Shown: positions 1-5,651, counted from the stretch's first letter. The stretch: DNA of 5,745 bases from Rubritepida sp. (GCA_022843345.1 JALHNW010000134.1:1-5745); one strand, 5' to 3'. Made by a program: numbers and translations. Notes: a model not told the origin generated them from the sequence alone.

Positions 1-784
1 AGCAGGAGCCGGCGACCACCGCGCAGGCGCCCTGCGCGGGCGGAAGTGCCGCGGCGTCCGCGCGCTCGGGCAGCAGGCCGGCGCGGCGGAAGTTCCCCGG
101 CAGGCCCATGGCGATGCCGCTGCCGCCGGTGACCAGCGCGTGCTGCGCGCAGGCCGCGCCCAGCGCCATGAGGTGCTCGTCGGTGACGGCGTCGGCGATG
201 GCCAGGCGCTTGCCCCATTCGGCCAGCTTCGACATCTCGCGCCGGATCGCCGCCTCGCCCCCCTCGACGACGGCGAAGGGGATGAGGCCGACGCTGCCGC
301 CGCACTGGCGCGCGAGAACGCGGACCAGGTTGGGGTCCGTCATCGGCGTCAGCGGGTGGTCCTGCATGCCGCTCTCGCTCAGCAGCGCGCCGCCCACGAA
401 GAGGTGGCCCTGGAAGACGGTGCGGCCATTGGTCGGGAAGGCGGGGCAGGCGATGGCGAAGCCCGATTGCAGCCGCTGGAGCAGCGCCTCGGCCACCGGG
501 CCGATGTTGCCCGCATCCGTGCTGTCGAAGGTGGAGCAGTACTTGTGCAGGATCTGCCTGGCACCCGCGGCCAGCAGGGCCTCGCAGGCGGCCAGCGACT
601 GCGCGACGGCCTCGGCGGGGGGGATCGTGCGCGACTTCAGGGCGATGACGACGGCGTCCGCCTCGGGCAGCGCCCCGTCGGGGACGCCGATCACCTGCAC
701 GGTGCTCATGCCGTTGCGGACGAGGGTGGAGGCCAGGTCGGTGGCGCCGGTGAAGTCGTCGGCGATGCAGCCGAGCAGGGGCAT
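1..784 (-). CDS. otnK: 3-oxo-tetronate kinase OtnK, N-terminal part (cut by window edge)
   Basis: ATP-dependent kinase of the four-carbon acid-sugar family (DUF1537/YgbK-like). It phosphorylates 3-oxo-tetronates in the catabolism of erythronate and threonate-type sugars in the cytoplasm. The visible 261 codons start at an ATG (784-782) and run open to the window edge. They carry the family's N-terminal signature IADDFTGATDLAS (residues 7-19), the KYCSTFDST motif (81-89) followed by GNIGPV, the PAFPTNGRTVF segment (about 114-124), SESGMQDHPLTPM (136-148) and LVTGGSG (217-223). These match OtnK as I recall it from Haemophilus more closely than generic DUF1537 proteins. Family members are about 420 residues, so the C-terminal nucleotide-binding part lies outside the window. 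The start is supported by AGAGGA eight bases upstream. It is transcribed away from the small membrane-protein genes, and its usual partners (otnI, otnC, ltnD) may lie beyond the left edge. Substrate specificity is inferred from the family. Confidence 0.9.
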   Translation of the reverse strand, partial: MPLLGCIADDFTGATDLASTLVRNGMSTVQVIGVPDGALPEADAVVIALKSRTIPPAEAVAQSLAACEALLAAGARQILHKYCSTFDSTDAGNIGPVAEALLQRLQSGFAIACPAFPTNGRTVFQGHLFVGGALLSESGMQDHPLTPMTDPNLVRVLARQCGGSVGLIPFAVVEGGEAAIRREMSKLAEWGKRLAIADAVTDEHLMALGAACAQHALVTGGSGIAMGLPGNFRRAGLLPERADAAALPPAQGACAVVAGSC

Positions 785-792
785 GGGGGCGG

Positions 793-798
793 TCCTCT
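793..798 (-). promoter_or_regulatory. Ribosome binding site of otnK
   Basis: AGAGGA on the minus strand, eight bases before the ATG at 784. It supports that start codon as the first residue of the conserved LGCIADDFTG segment. Confidence 0.7.
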
Positions 799-811
799 TG
801 AAGCCGGGGCA

Positions 812-823
812 GTTGCGCGCAAC
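812..823. repeat. 12-bp perfect palindrome GTTGCGCGCAAC in the otnK divergent gap
   Basis: GTTGCGCGCAAC reads identically on both strands. It lies in the 39-base gap between the divergent starts of otnK (784) and the small membrane-protein gene (824), ending immediately before the ATG at 824. The position fits an operator-like site. Short palindromes of G and C are easily formed by chance in DNA this GC-rich, but this one is flanked by A/T-containing ends (GTT/AAC), which makes chance somewhat less likely. No regulator is known. Confidence 0.35.
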
Positions 824-1132
824 ATGCCCGCCATGCGCGACCCACGCCACCCGCCCCTGCTGGACATGACGCCCGAGGGCGAGTTCCGCGACCCGCCGCG
901 CCCCTCGCGGCTGGACCGCATCCTGGCGAAGACCGGCGGCATCGCCGTGCTGGTGCTGCTGGCCACGGGCGGGCTGGTGCTGGCGGCGGTGGCGGTGTTC
1001 TTCGCGGCCCTGCTGCTGCCGGTGGTGGTGGCGGCGGGCGCGGTCGCCTTCGTCTCCCTGTGGTGGCGGGCGCGGCGGATGCGGCGCCAGGGGCTCGACC
1101 CGCGGATCTTCCGCGTCGTGGTCCGCCGCTGA
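824..1132 (+). CDS. Small two-segment membrane protein, unrecognised
   Basis: A 102-residue hypothetical protein with no family I recognise. Residues 1-38 are hydrophilic and rich in proline, arginine and aspartate. Residues about 39-81 form one long hydrophobic stretch (Ala/Val/Leu/Gly), enough for two closely spaced membrane helices. The tail from 82 is strongly basic (RARRMRRQ, ending RVVVRR), so both termini probably face the cytoplasm. The start is uncertain: ATGs lie at 824, 833 and 866, and none has a convincing Shine-Dalgarno sequence (GGGG at 806-809 is too far away). I chose 824 as the first ATG after the otnK divergent gap. The frame is also open upstream through otnK, but that part is a shadow of otnK. 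The next plus-strand gene overlaps its end. That it is expressed rests on the coherent membrane-protein composition and on filling an otherwise gene-free gap. Confidence 0.6.
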   Translation: MPAMRDPRHPPLLDMTPEGEFRDPPRPSRLDRILAKTGGIAVLVLLATGGLVLAAVAVFFAALLLPVVVAAGAVAFVSLWWRARRMRRQGLDPRIFRVVVRR

Positions 1133-1440
1133 CGGGGCAGCTGCCCTTCGGCCTGGACCCGTCGCGGACCTGGGAGGCCAGCCGCGACGGCGCGCGGCGC
1201 ACCCTGCCGGAAGGGCCGCCGGAATGGCTCTCGCCGCGCCACCGCCTGGTGCTGGCGCTGTTCTTCCTGGCGGTGACGGTGGTGGGCGCGCTGGCGGGGG
1301 CGACGGTGGCGGCCTTCGCCTCGGCGGCGCGCGGCGCCGCGGCGGTGCTGGCCCTGCTGACGCTGCTGGCCAGCCCGGCGCTGCTGCTGGGGCCGGCGCA
1401 GGACTGGTGGCGGCATCGCCGCGGGCGGCGTGGGCGATAA
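1060..1440 (+). CDS. Small two-segment membrane protein, unrecognised; start uncertain
   Basis: A hypothetical membrane protein of up to 126 residues from the GTG at 1060. Residues about 32-61 are hydrophilic (LDPSRTWEASRDGARR, PPEWLSPRHR). Two hydrophobic segments follow at about 62-88 and 92-111, then a basic tail ending WWRHRRGRRGR. The start is a problem. The only canonical starts upstream of the credible protein are GTGs at 1060 and 1063, about 70 bases inside the preceding gene, and the first 25 residues look like a shadow of that gene. A CTG at 1129 overlaps the preceding stop as CTGA and would give a 103-residue protein, but CTG starts are rare and no good ribosome binding site precedes it. 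The protein resembles its upstream neighbour in layout (hydrophilic head, two helices, arginine-rich tail), so the pair may be co-transcribed and perhaps functionally linked. It converges on serA with a 17-base gap. Confidence 0.5.
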   Translation: MVAGAADAAPGARPADLPRRGPPLTGQLPFGLDPSRTWEASRDGARRTLPEGPPEWLSPRHRLVLALFFLAVTVVGALAGATVAAFASAARGAAAVLALLTLLASPALLLGPAQDWWRHRRGRRGR

Positions 1441-1455
1441 AGCCGCGGGCGGCGT
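1418..1455. repeat. 14-bp direct repeat between the convergent gene ends
   Basis: GCCGCGGGCGGCGT occurs at 1418-1431 and again at 1442-1455, a 24-base period. The first copy encodes the basic tail of the small membrane protein. The second lies in the 17-base gap before the serA stop codon at 1460-1458. Each copy contains a short GCCG/CGGC inverted repeat. It could be a local tandem duplication that reset the end of the plus-strand gene, or GC-rich coincidence. Confidence 0.45.
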
Positions 1456-1457
1456 CG

Positions 1458-2702
1458 CTAGTCGCGTTCGTACAGCAGGCGGGCGCGGATGGTGTGGGGC
1501 AGGGCGCGCAGCTCGGCGATGATCGCGTCCGCCTCGCGCGTCGCGCCGGCATCCACGACGACGTAGCCGATCTCGCCATCCGTCTGCAGGTACTGGCCGG
1601 CGATGTTCACGCCGCGGCGGGCGAAGACCTGGTTGACGTTGCCCAGCACGCCCGGCGCGTTGCGGTGCACGTGCATGAAGCGCGTGCCGGTGGGCCGCGC
1701 TGGCAGCGCCACCTGCGGGAAGTTCACCGCGCCCACCGTGCTGCCGGTGTCGGAGTAGTCGGCCAGCTTGCGCGCCACCTCCTCGCCGATGCGCGACTGC
1801 GCCTCCTCCGTGCTGCCGCCGATGTGGGGCGTGAGGATCACGTTGGGGATGCCTTGGACGGGCGAGACGAAGGGGTCGCCGTTGCGCTTCGGCTCCTCGG
1901 GGAAGACGTCGAGCGCCGCGCCGCCGAGGTGGCCGGAGCGCAGCGCCGCGGCCAGCGCGTCCATGTCCACCAGCGTGCCGCGCGCGTTGTTCACCAGGAA
2001 GGCGCCGGGCTTCATGGCGGCGATCTGCTCCGCGCCGATCATGCCCTGGGTCTCGGCCGTCTCGGGCACGTGCAGGGTCACGATGTCGGCCCAGGTCAGC
2101 AGCTCCGTGAGCGTGGCGCAGCGCGAGGCGTTGCCCAGCGGCAGCTTGGCCGAGTGGTCGTAGTACAGCACCCGCATCCCGAAGGATTCCGCCAGCACCG
2201 AGAGCTGCGAGCCGATGTTGCCGTAGCCGACGATGCCCAGGGTCCGCCCGCGCACCTCCAGCGAGCCGTCGGCCGACTTGTCCCACCCGCCGGCATGGGC
2301 GGAGACGGAGCGCGGGAAGATGCCGCGCAGCAGCATCACGATCTCGCCCAGGGTGAGTTCGGCCACGCTGCGGGTGTTGGAGAAGGGGGCGTTGAACACC
2401 GGTATGCCGCGGGCGCGGGCGGCGGCCAGGTCCACCTGGTTGGTGCCGATGCAGAAGCAGCCGATGGCCATCAGCCGGTCGGCATGGTCCAGCGCCTCGG
2501 CCGTGACCTCGGTGCGCGAGCGGATGCCCAGCATGTGCACGCCGCGAAGGGCCTGATGCAGGGCATCGCCCTCCAGCGCCTTCTTCTCGCGGGTCACGTT
2601 GGTGTAGCCGTCTTCCGCCAGCAGGGCGGTGGCGGTCTCCGAGACGTTCTCCAGCAGCAGGGTGCGGATGCGGTTCTTCGGCAGGGACAGCAGGTCGGAC
2701 AT
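1458..2702 (-). CDS. serA: D-3-phosphoglycerate dehydrogenase with C-terminal ACT domain
   Basis: NAD-dependent oxidation of 3-phosphoglycerate to 3-phosphohydroxypyruvate, the first committed step of serine synthesis, in the cytoplasm. The protein is 414 residues, close to E. coli SerA (410), and of the short type with one ACT domain. The NAD-binding glycine motif GYGNIG is at 159-164. The catalytic triad is intact: Arg241 in NNARG, Glu270 in the DVFPEEP segment and His293 in TPHIGGST. The ACT domain covers about 340-414. It retains the residues expected to bind the feedback inhibitor serine (His346, Asn348, Asn366 in the GVNI segment), so serine inhibition is likely. The ATG at 2702 directly follows the stop of the upstream amidohydrolase with no gap and has no clear Shine-Dalgarno sequence of its own, so translation is probably coupled. 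Its pairing with a ureide-type amidohydrolase is unusual for serA. A role on related 2-hydroxyacids such as hydroxypyruvate cannot be excluded. Confidence 0.93.
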   Translation of the reverse strand: MSDLLSLPKNRIRTLLLENVSETATALLAEDGYTNVTREKKALEGDALHQALRGVHMLGIRSRTEVTAEALDHADRLMAIGCFCIGTNQVDLAAARARGIPVFNAPFSNTRSVAELTLGEIVMLLRGIFPRSVSAHAGGWDKSADGSLEVRGRTLGIVGYGNIGSQLSVLAESFGMRVLYYDHSAKLPLGNASRCATLTELLTWADIVTLHVPETAETQGMIGAEQIAAMKPGAFLVNNARGTLVDMDALAAALRSGHLGGAALDVFPEEPKRNGDPFVSPVQGIPNVILTPHIGGSTEEAQSRIGEEVARKLADYSDTGSTVGAVNFPQVALPARPTGTRFMHVHRNAPGVLGNVNQVFARRGVNIAGQYLQTDGEIGYVVVDAGATREADAIIAELRALPHTIRARLLYERD

Positions 2703-3983
2703 TCAGGTGTTCGCCAATTCCGTGAGGGCCTGGGCCAGCACGCGGGTGCCGGCGGCGAGCTGCGCGGCGGTGGAATATTCCGCCGGGTGGTGGGACACGC
2801 CGTTGCGGCAGGGCACGAAGAGCATGCCGGTCGGGCAGAGGGGCACCATGAACTGCGCGTCGTGGAAGGCGCCCGAGGGCATGCGCCGCGCCCGCAGCCC
2901 CTGGGCCTTCGCCGCGCGCTCCACGGCCGCCGGCACCTCCTGCTGGAAGTTGACCGGGACGGCGTGGAAGCGCTCGGTCAGGGTGAAGCGGCAGGTCTGC
3001 AGCGCGGCCTGGATCACGCCGGCGATGGCGTTGCCGCGGGCCTGGAGCACCTCGTTGTCCGGGTGGCGGAAATCTATGGTGAAGCGCACCCGGTCGGCCA
3101 CCGTGTTGGAGGTGTTGGGGAACACCTCCATGGACGCCACCGTGAAGCGCAGCACGTCGGCGGGGTCGTGCATCAGCGCGTTCAGCGCGGTGATCGCGCG
3201 CACCGCGTCCTGCATCGCGTCGCGCCGGATCCGCAGGGGCGAGGTGCCGGCATGGTCGGTGCGGCCCTGGATCTCCACCAGGAACCAGCGGGAGCCCTGG
3301 ATGCCGGTGACGATGCCGATCTCGTCGCCCTCCATCTCCAGGATCGGGCCCTGCTCGATGTGGGCTTCCAGGTAGGCGTGGGGGGCGATGCCGTCCACGA
3401 CGCCGAGCGGGCGGCGCGGCAGGTCGGCCTCCGCCGCATGCTGCTCGGCCAGGGCGTCGCCCACGGTGACGCCCTGCAGGTCGGTCACCGCGTCCCAGGT
3501 GTCGGGCTTCGCGAAGCCGGCATAGGCCATGGAGCCCATGCAGCCCGGCGCGAAGCGGCCGCCCTCCTCGTTGGTCCAGGCGACGACCTCGATGGCGCGC
3601 CTGGTCGCCACGCCGGATTCGCGGATGGCCTGCACCGCCTCCAGCCCCGCCATCACGCCCCAGATGCCGTCGAAGCGGCCGCCATTGGGCTGGCTGTCCA
3701 TGTGGCTGCCGGTCAACACCGGCGCCAGGGTGGGGTCGCTGCCCTCGTGGCGCAGGAACAGGTTGCCCAGCGCGTCCACGGAAACGGGCAGGCCGGCTTG
3801 CTGCGCGTAGGAGATGAGGAGGCGGCGGGCCTGGCGGTCCAGCTCGCTCAGGCAGGGGCGGTTCACGCCGATGTTGCCGTCCGCGTCGGTGAAAGCGCCG
3901 ATCGCGGCCATTTCCATCATGCGGTCCCAGTGGCGGCTCTCGCTGACGGCGGCGACGAGGTTGGGGGCGACGGTGTCGGGCAT
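2703..3983 (-). CDS. M20-family zinc amidohydrolase (allantoate / N-carbamoyl amino acid type)
   Basis: Metal-dependent amidohydrolase of the hydantoinase/carbamoylase branch of peptidase family M20, 426 residues, a normal length. It hydrolyses carbamoyl or ureido C-N bonds, releasing ammonia and CO2. The binuclear metal site looks complete: His94 (GSHMDS), Asp105 (GRFDG), Glu140 with catalytic Glu139 (TNEEGGRFAP), His208 (EAHIEQGP) and His398 (GVSHHPAE). Substrate-carboxylate residues of the family are also present: Asn293 (PNTSNTV) and Arg306 (TIDFRHPD). The dimerisation or lid domain spans roughly 225-340. Motifs such as TNEEGGRFAP look like N-carbamoyl-L-amino-acid hydrolase or beta-ureidopropionase, while TIDFRHPDNEVL resembles allantoate amidohydrolase. 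The head-to-head position with uraH-puuD favours allantoate or ureidoglycolate as substrate, but that is inference. The ATG at 3983 was chosen because AGGAGG lies five bases upstream. An upstream ATG in the same frame at 4148 would run into uraH on the other strand. Confidence 0.88.
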   Translation of the reverse strand: MPDTVAPNLVAAVSESRHWDRMMEMAAIGAFTDADGNIGVNRPCLSELDRQARRLLISYAQQAGLPVSVDALGNLFLRHEGSDPTLAPVLTGSHMDSQPNGGRFDGIWGVMAGLEAVQAIRESGVATRRAIEVVAWTNEEGGRFAPGCMGSMAYAGFAKPDTWDAVTDLQGVTVGDALAEQHAAEADLPRRPLGVVDGIAPHAYLEAHIEQGPILEMEGDEIGIVTGIQGSRWFLVEIQGRTDHAGTSPLRIRRDAMQDAVRAITALNALMHDPADVLRFTVASMEVFPNTSNTVADRVRFTIDFRHPDNEVLQARGNAIAGVIQAALQTCRFTLTERFHAVPVNFQQEVPAAVERAAKAQGLRARRMPSGAFHDAQFMVPLCPTGMLFVPCRNGVSHHPAEYSTAAQLAAGTRVLAQALTELANT

Positions 3984-3988
3984 GCGGG

Positions 3989-3994
3989 CCTCCT
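3989..3994 (-). promoter_or_regulatory. Strong ribosome binding site of the amidohydrolase
   Basis: AGGAGG on the minus strand, five bases before the ATG at 3983. It decides the start of the amidohydrolase against the longer frame that runs back to 4148. Confidence 0.85.
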
Positions 3995-4005
3995 GCGATG
4001 GGGCG

Positions 4006-4034
4006 GTTGTGCGGCGCGGCGAGGGGGAAATCAA
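4006..4034 (-). promoter_or_regulatory. Candidate promoter for amidohydrolase-serA
   Basis: On the minus strand TTGATT (4034-4029) is followed after 17 bases by CACAAC (4011-4006). The -35 match is fair; the -10 matches only three of six consensus positions. A start near 3999 would leave a leader of about 16 bases containing the AGGAGG. The support is mainly the spacing and the symmetry with the opposite candidate. Confidence 0.3.
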
Positions 4035-4085
4035 CCGCGCCTGCGTGGAAACCACGCTTGCGCGGCGCGCGGTTGCGCCGCACAA
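4007..4085. repeat. 11-bp perfect inverted repeat spanning the divergent promoter region
   Basis: TTGTGCGGCGC at 4007-4017 is exactly the reverse complement of GCGCCGCACAA at 4075-4085, with 57 bases between. The arms do not extend further either way. Each arm contains the CACAA element proposed as a -10 box on its outward strand. The arms may therefore be paired promoter elements or paired protein-binding half-sites that could be brought together by looping. Confidence 0.6.
4035..4065. repeat. Inverted repeat centred at about 4050, probable operator
   Basis: The left arm CCGCGCCTGCGTGG (4035-4048) and right arm CCACGCTTGCGCGG (4052-4065) are separated by AAA and pair at 12 of 14 positions. 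The inner six pairs (GCGTGG/CCACGC) and outer six pairs are perfect, and only the two middle positions fail. The dyad sits between and over the two outward -35 candidates, where one bound repressor or activator could affect both directions. The inner GTGG-AAA-CCAC core has the short-spacer dyad form seen for GntR-type regulators, but the family cannot be assigned. Confidence 0.55.
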
Positions 4086-4086
4086 A
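4058..4086 (+). promoter_or_regulatory. Candidate promoter for uraH-puuD
   Basis: TTGCGC (4058-4063) is followed after 17 bases by CACAAA (4081-4086). Matches to the sigma-70 consensus are modest. A start near 4093 would give a leader of about 17 bases holding the AGGAG. The spacing mirrors the candidate promoter on the other strand. Confidence 0.3.
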
Positions 4087-4098
4087 AGCCCCTCACGC

Positions 4099-4103
4099 AG
4101 GAG
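4099..4103 (+). promoter_or_regulatory. Ribosome binding site of uraH
   Basis: AGGAG lies six bases before the ATG at 4110. It fixes the uraH start inside a frame that is open far upstream. Confidence 0.8.
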
Positions 4104-4109
4104 CCGCCG

Positions 4110-4460
4110 ATGGGCCGCCTCTCCACCCACGTCCTCGACACCGCGCATGGCCGCCCCGGCGCCGGGATGCGCTTCACGCTGTTCCGGCTGGAGGGCGATG
4201 CGCGCGAGGCGCTGGCCGAGGGCGTGACCAACGCCGATGGCCGCGCCGACGCGCCGCTGCTGGAGGGCGCGGGCTTCCGCACCGGCCGTTACCAGCTGGT
4301 GTTCCAGGTCGCCGCCTATTTCCGCGCCCAGGGCGTGGACCTGCCCGAGCCCCCCTTCCTAAACGAGGTGACGCTGTCCTTCGGACTGGGCGAGGACCGG
4401 CACTACCACGTGCCGCTGCTGGTATCCCCCTTCGGCTACACCACCTACCGCGGGAGCTGA
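4110..4460 (+). CDS. uraH: 5-hydroxyisourate hydrolase (transthyretin-like)
   Basis: Hydrolyses 5-hydroxyisourate, the unstable product of urate oxidation, to 2-oxo-4-hydroxy-4-carboxy-5-ureidoimidazoline (OHCU). The protein is 116 residues, the usual length for a bacterial cytoplasmic form, and has no signal peptide. Diagnostic motifs are LSTHVLDTAHGRP near the N-terminus (residues 4-16), DGRAD (43-47), HYHVPLLVSPFGYTTY (98-113) and the C-terminal YRGS that separates hydrolases from true transthyretins. Catalytic residues His7, Arg45, His98 and the terminal YRGS are all present; the family works as a homotetramer. Its stop is six bases before the puuD start, so the two form an operon carrying successive pathway steps. 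It diverges from the amidohydrolase across a palindrome-rich control region. The start is set by the ribosome binding site and by alignment to the family N-terminus. Confidence 0.96.
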   Translation: MGRLSTHVLDTAHGRPGAGMRFTLFRLEGDAREALAEGVTNADGRADAPLLEGAGFRTGRYQLVFQVAAYFRAQGVDLPEPPFLNEVTLSFGLGEDRHYHVPLLVSPFGYTTYRGS

Positions 4461-4466
4461 GCGCGC

Positions 4467-5651
4467 ATGGACGCCGCCTACGCCTGGGAATGGGCCAGCC
4501 TGCTGCTGCGCTGGCTGCACGTCATCACCGCCATCGCCTGGATCGGGGCGAGCTTCTACTTCATCGCGCTCGACAACAGCCTGGAGGCGCCGAAGGACGG
4601 CGACCCGCTGGTCCGCGGCGAGCAATGGTCGCTGCATGGCGGCGGCTTCTACTACAAGAAGAAGTTCAAGGGCGCCCCGCCCGCGATGCCCGCCACGCTG
4701 CACTGGTTCAAGTGGGAGGCGTACTGGACCTGGATCAGCGGCTTCGCCCTTTTCGCGCTGCTGTACTGGGGCCGGGCCGAGACCTACCTGGTGGACCCCG
4801 AGGTGGCCGACATCGGCGTGGGCACGGCCATCGCCCTGTCCATCGCCATCATCGTCGCCGGCTGGGTGGTGTACGACCAGCTCTGCAAGCGGCTGTGGGG
4901 GCGCGAGGGGCTGATCACCGCGCTGTCCTTCCTGTGGATCGCCGTGCTGGCCGTCGTCGCCACGCAGCTGTTCAGCGGGCGCGGCGCCTTCCTGGTGATC
5001 GGCGTCACCATGGGCACGGCGATGGCCGCCAACGTGGCGCACGTCATCATCCCCGGGCAGCGGCGCATGGTGAAGGCGATCGAGGCGGGGCAGGAGCCCG
5101 ACCCGAAGGACGGCCAGGCCGGCAAGCAGCGCAGCGTGCACAACACCTACGTCACCATGCCCGTGCTGCTGATGATGCTCTCGCCCCACTACCCGATGCT
5201 GACGCAGGGGCGGTGGAACTGGGTGGCGCTGATCCTGCTGGTTGTCGCGGGTGCGCTGATCCGCCAGTTCTTCGTGCTGCGCCATTCCGGGCGCTCCAAC
5301 TGGGCGCTGCCCGCGGGCGGCGCGGTGGCGCTGGGGGTGCTGGCGCTGCTGGTGGCGCCGCGGCCGGATGCGCGCTTCGCGGGCGCGGAGGCGCCGCCCT
5401 TCGCCGAGGTGCAGGCGATCGTCGCCGCGCGCTGCGCCGCCTGCCACGCCGCGAACCCGACCTTCGACGGCATCGGCGCCGCGCCGAAGGGCGTGGTGAT
5501 GGAAAGCCCGCAGCAGATCCGCCGCTGGGCCCAGGCGATGCGCCAGCAGGTGGCGGGCGAGGCGATGCCGCCGGGCAACCTCACCGACATCACGGACGAG
5601 GAGCGCGGCAAGCTCATGGCCTGGGTGGCCGGCGGGGCGCGGCTGGATTGA
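4467..5651 (+). CDS. puuD: Membrane-bound cytochrome c urate oxidase PuuD
   Basis: Oxidises urate to 5-hydroxyisourate at the inner membrane, passing electrons to the respiratory chain instead of making peroxide as soluble uricase does. The protein is 394 residues. An N-terminal urate hydroxylase domain (DUF989) has about eight helices, near 10-33, 88-103, 117-136, 148-169, 172-193, 229-241, 250-270 and 279-297. A C-terminal cytochrome c domain follows, with CAACH (Cys323, Cys326, His327) and a likely distal ligand Met367 in AMPPGN. Basic loops (YYKKKFKG, CKRLWGR, PGQRRMVK, LRHSGR) alternate with neutral or acidic ones. This predicts both termini in the periplasm, as haem attachment requires. 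Family-typical segments include WLHVITAIAWIGASFYFI, LHWFKWEAYWTW and NVAHVIIPGQ. The ATG follows uraH by six bases, with GGGAG at 4452-4456. Assignment is by recall of the characterised Agrobacterium-type family. Confidence 0.95.
   Translation: MDAAYAWEWASLLLRWLHVITAIAWIGASFYFIALDNSLEAPKDGDPLVRGEQWSLHGGGFYYKKKFKGAPPAMPATLHWFKWEAYWTWISGFALFALLYWGRAETYLVDPEVADIGVGTAIALSIAIIVAGWVVYDQLCKRLWGREGLITALSFLWIAVLAVVATQLFSGRGAFLVIGVTMGTAMAANVAHVIIPGQRRMVKAIEAGQEPDPKDGQAGKQRSVHNTYVTMPVLLMMLSPHYPMLTQGRWNWVALILLVVAGALIRQFFVLRHSGRSNWALPAGGAVALGVLALLVAPRPDARFAGAEAPPFAEVQAIVAARCAACHAANPTFDGIGAAPKGVVMESPQQIRRWAQAMRQQVAGEAMPPGNLTDITDEERGKLMAWVAGGARLD

Larger units (their letters stand above)
3984..4109. promoter_or_regulatory. 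Divergent control region between the amidohydrolase and uraH
   Basis: The 126 bases separate two divergent start codons, each with a strong Shine-Dalgarno sequence, so both transcription units must start here or read in from outside. The region holds two inverted repeats of different span and a pair of roughly symmetric promoter-like boxes, listed separately. It includes A/T-richer patches (GAAATCAA, CACAAAA) that stand out from the GC-rich surroundings. This arrangement is typical of a shared operator controlling a catabolic locus from both sides. No regulator gene is in the window. Confidence 0.6.

Noticed and set aside
108..869. Plus-strand open frame opposite otnK
   Set aside because: It lies antisense to a kinase with conserved motifs throughout, and its Ser/Arg/Pro/Ala-rich translation resembles no family.
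1437..1453. Possible intrinsic terminator after serA on the minus strand (GCCG-CCCG-CGGC then TTTAT)
   Set aside because: The stem is only four pairs and the T-run only three, too weak to call. Short GC stems like this are common throughout the window.
706..4083. Minus-strand open frame of about 1,125 codons overlapping serA and the amidohydrolase in another frame
   Set aside because: Its translation is low-complexity Arg/Pro/Gly/Ala/His-rich with no recognisable domain, as expected of a shadow frame in GC-rich DNA. The overlapped frames encode clear SerA and M20 proteins with intact catalytic motifs.
1224..4109. Long plus-strand open frame running antisense to serA and the amidohydrolase and continuing into uraH
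   Set aside because: Only the final 116 codons match a family (5-hydroxyisourate hydrolase), and they have their own ribosome binding site and ATG at 4110. The upstream part is His/Gly/Ala/Arg-rich antisense shadow.
3984..4148. Upstream extension of the amidohydrolase to the ATG at 4148
   Set aside because: The extension would overlap uraH and the control region, and its residues do not resemble the family N-terminus. The ATG at 3983 has an ideal AGGAGG.
4359..5447. Minus-strand open frame opposite puuD
   Set aside because: The translation is Gly/Arg/His/Asp-rich without domains. The opposite strand encodes a complete PuuD with consistent membrane topology and a haem motif.
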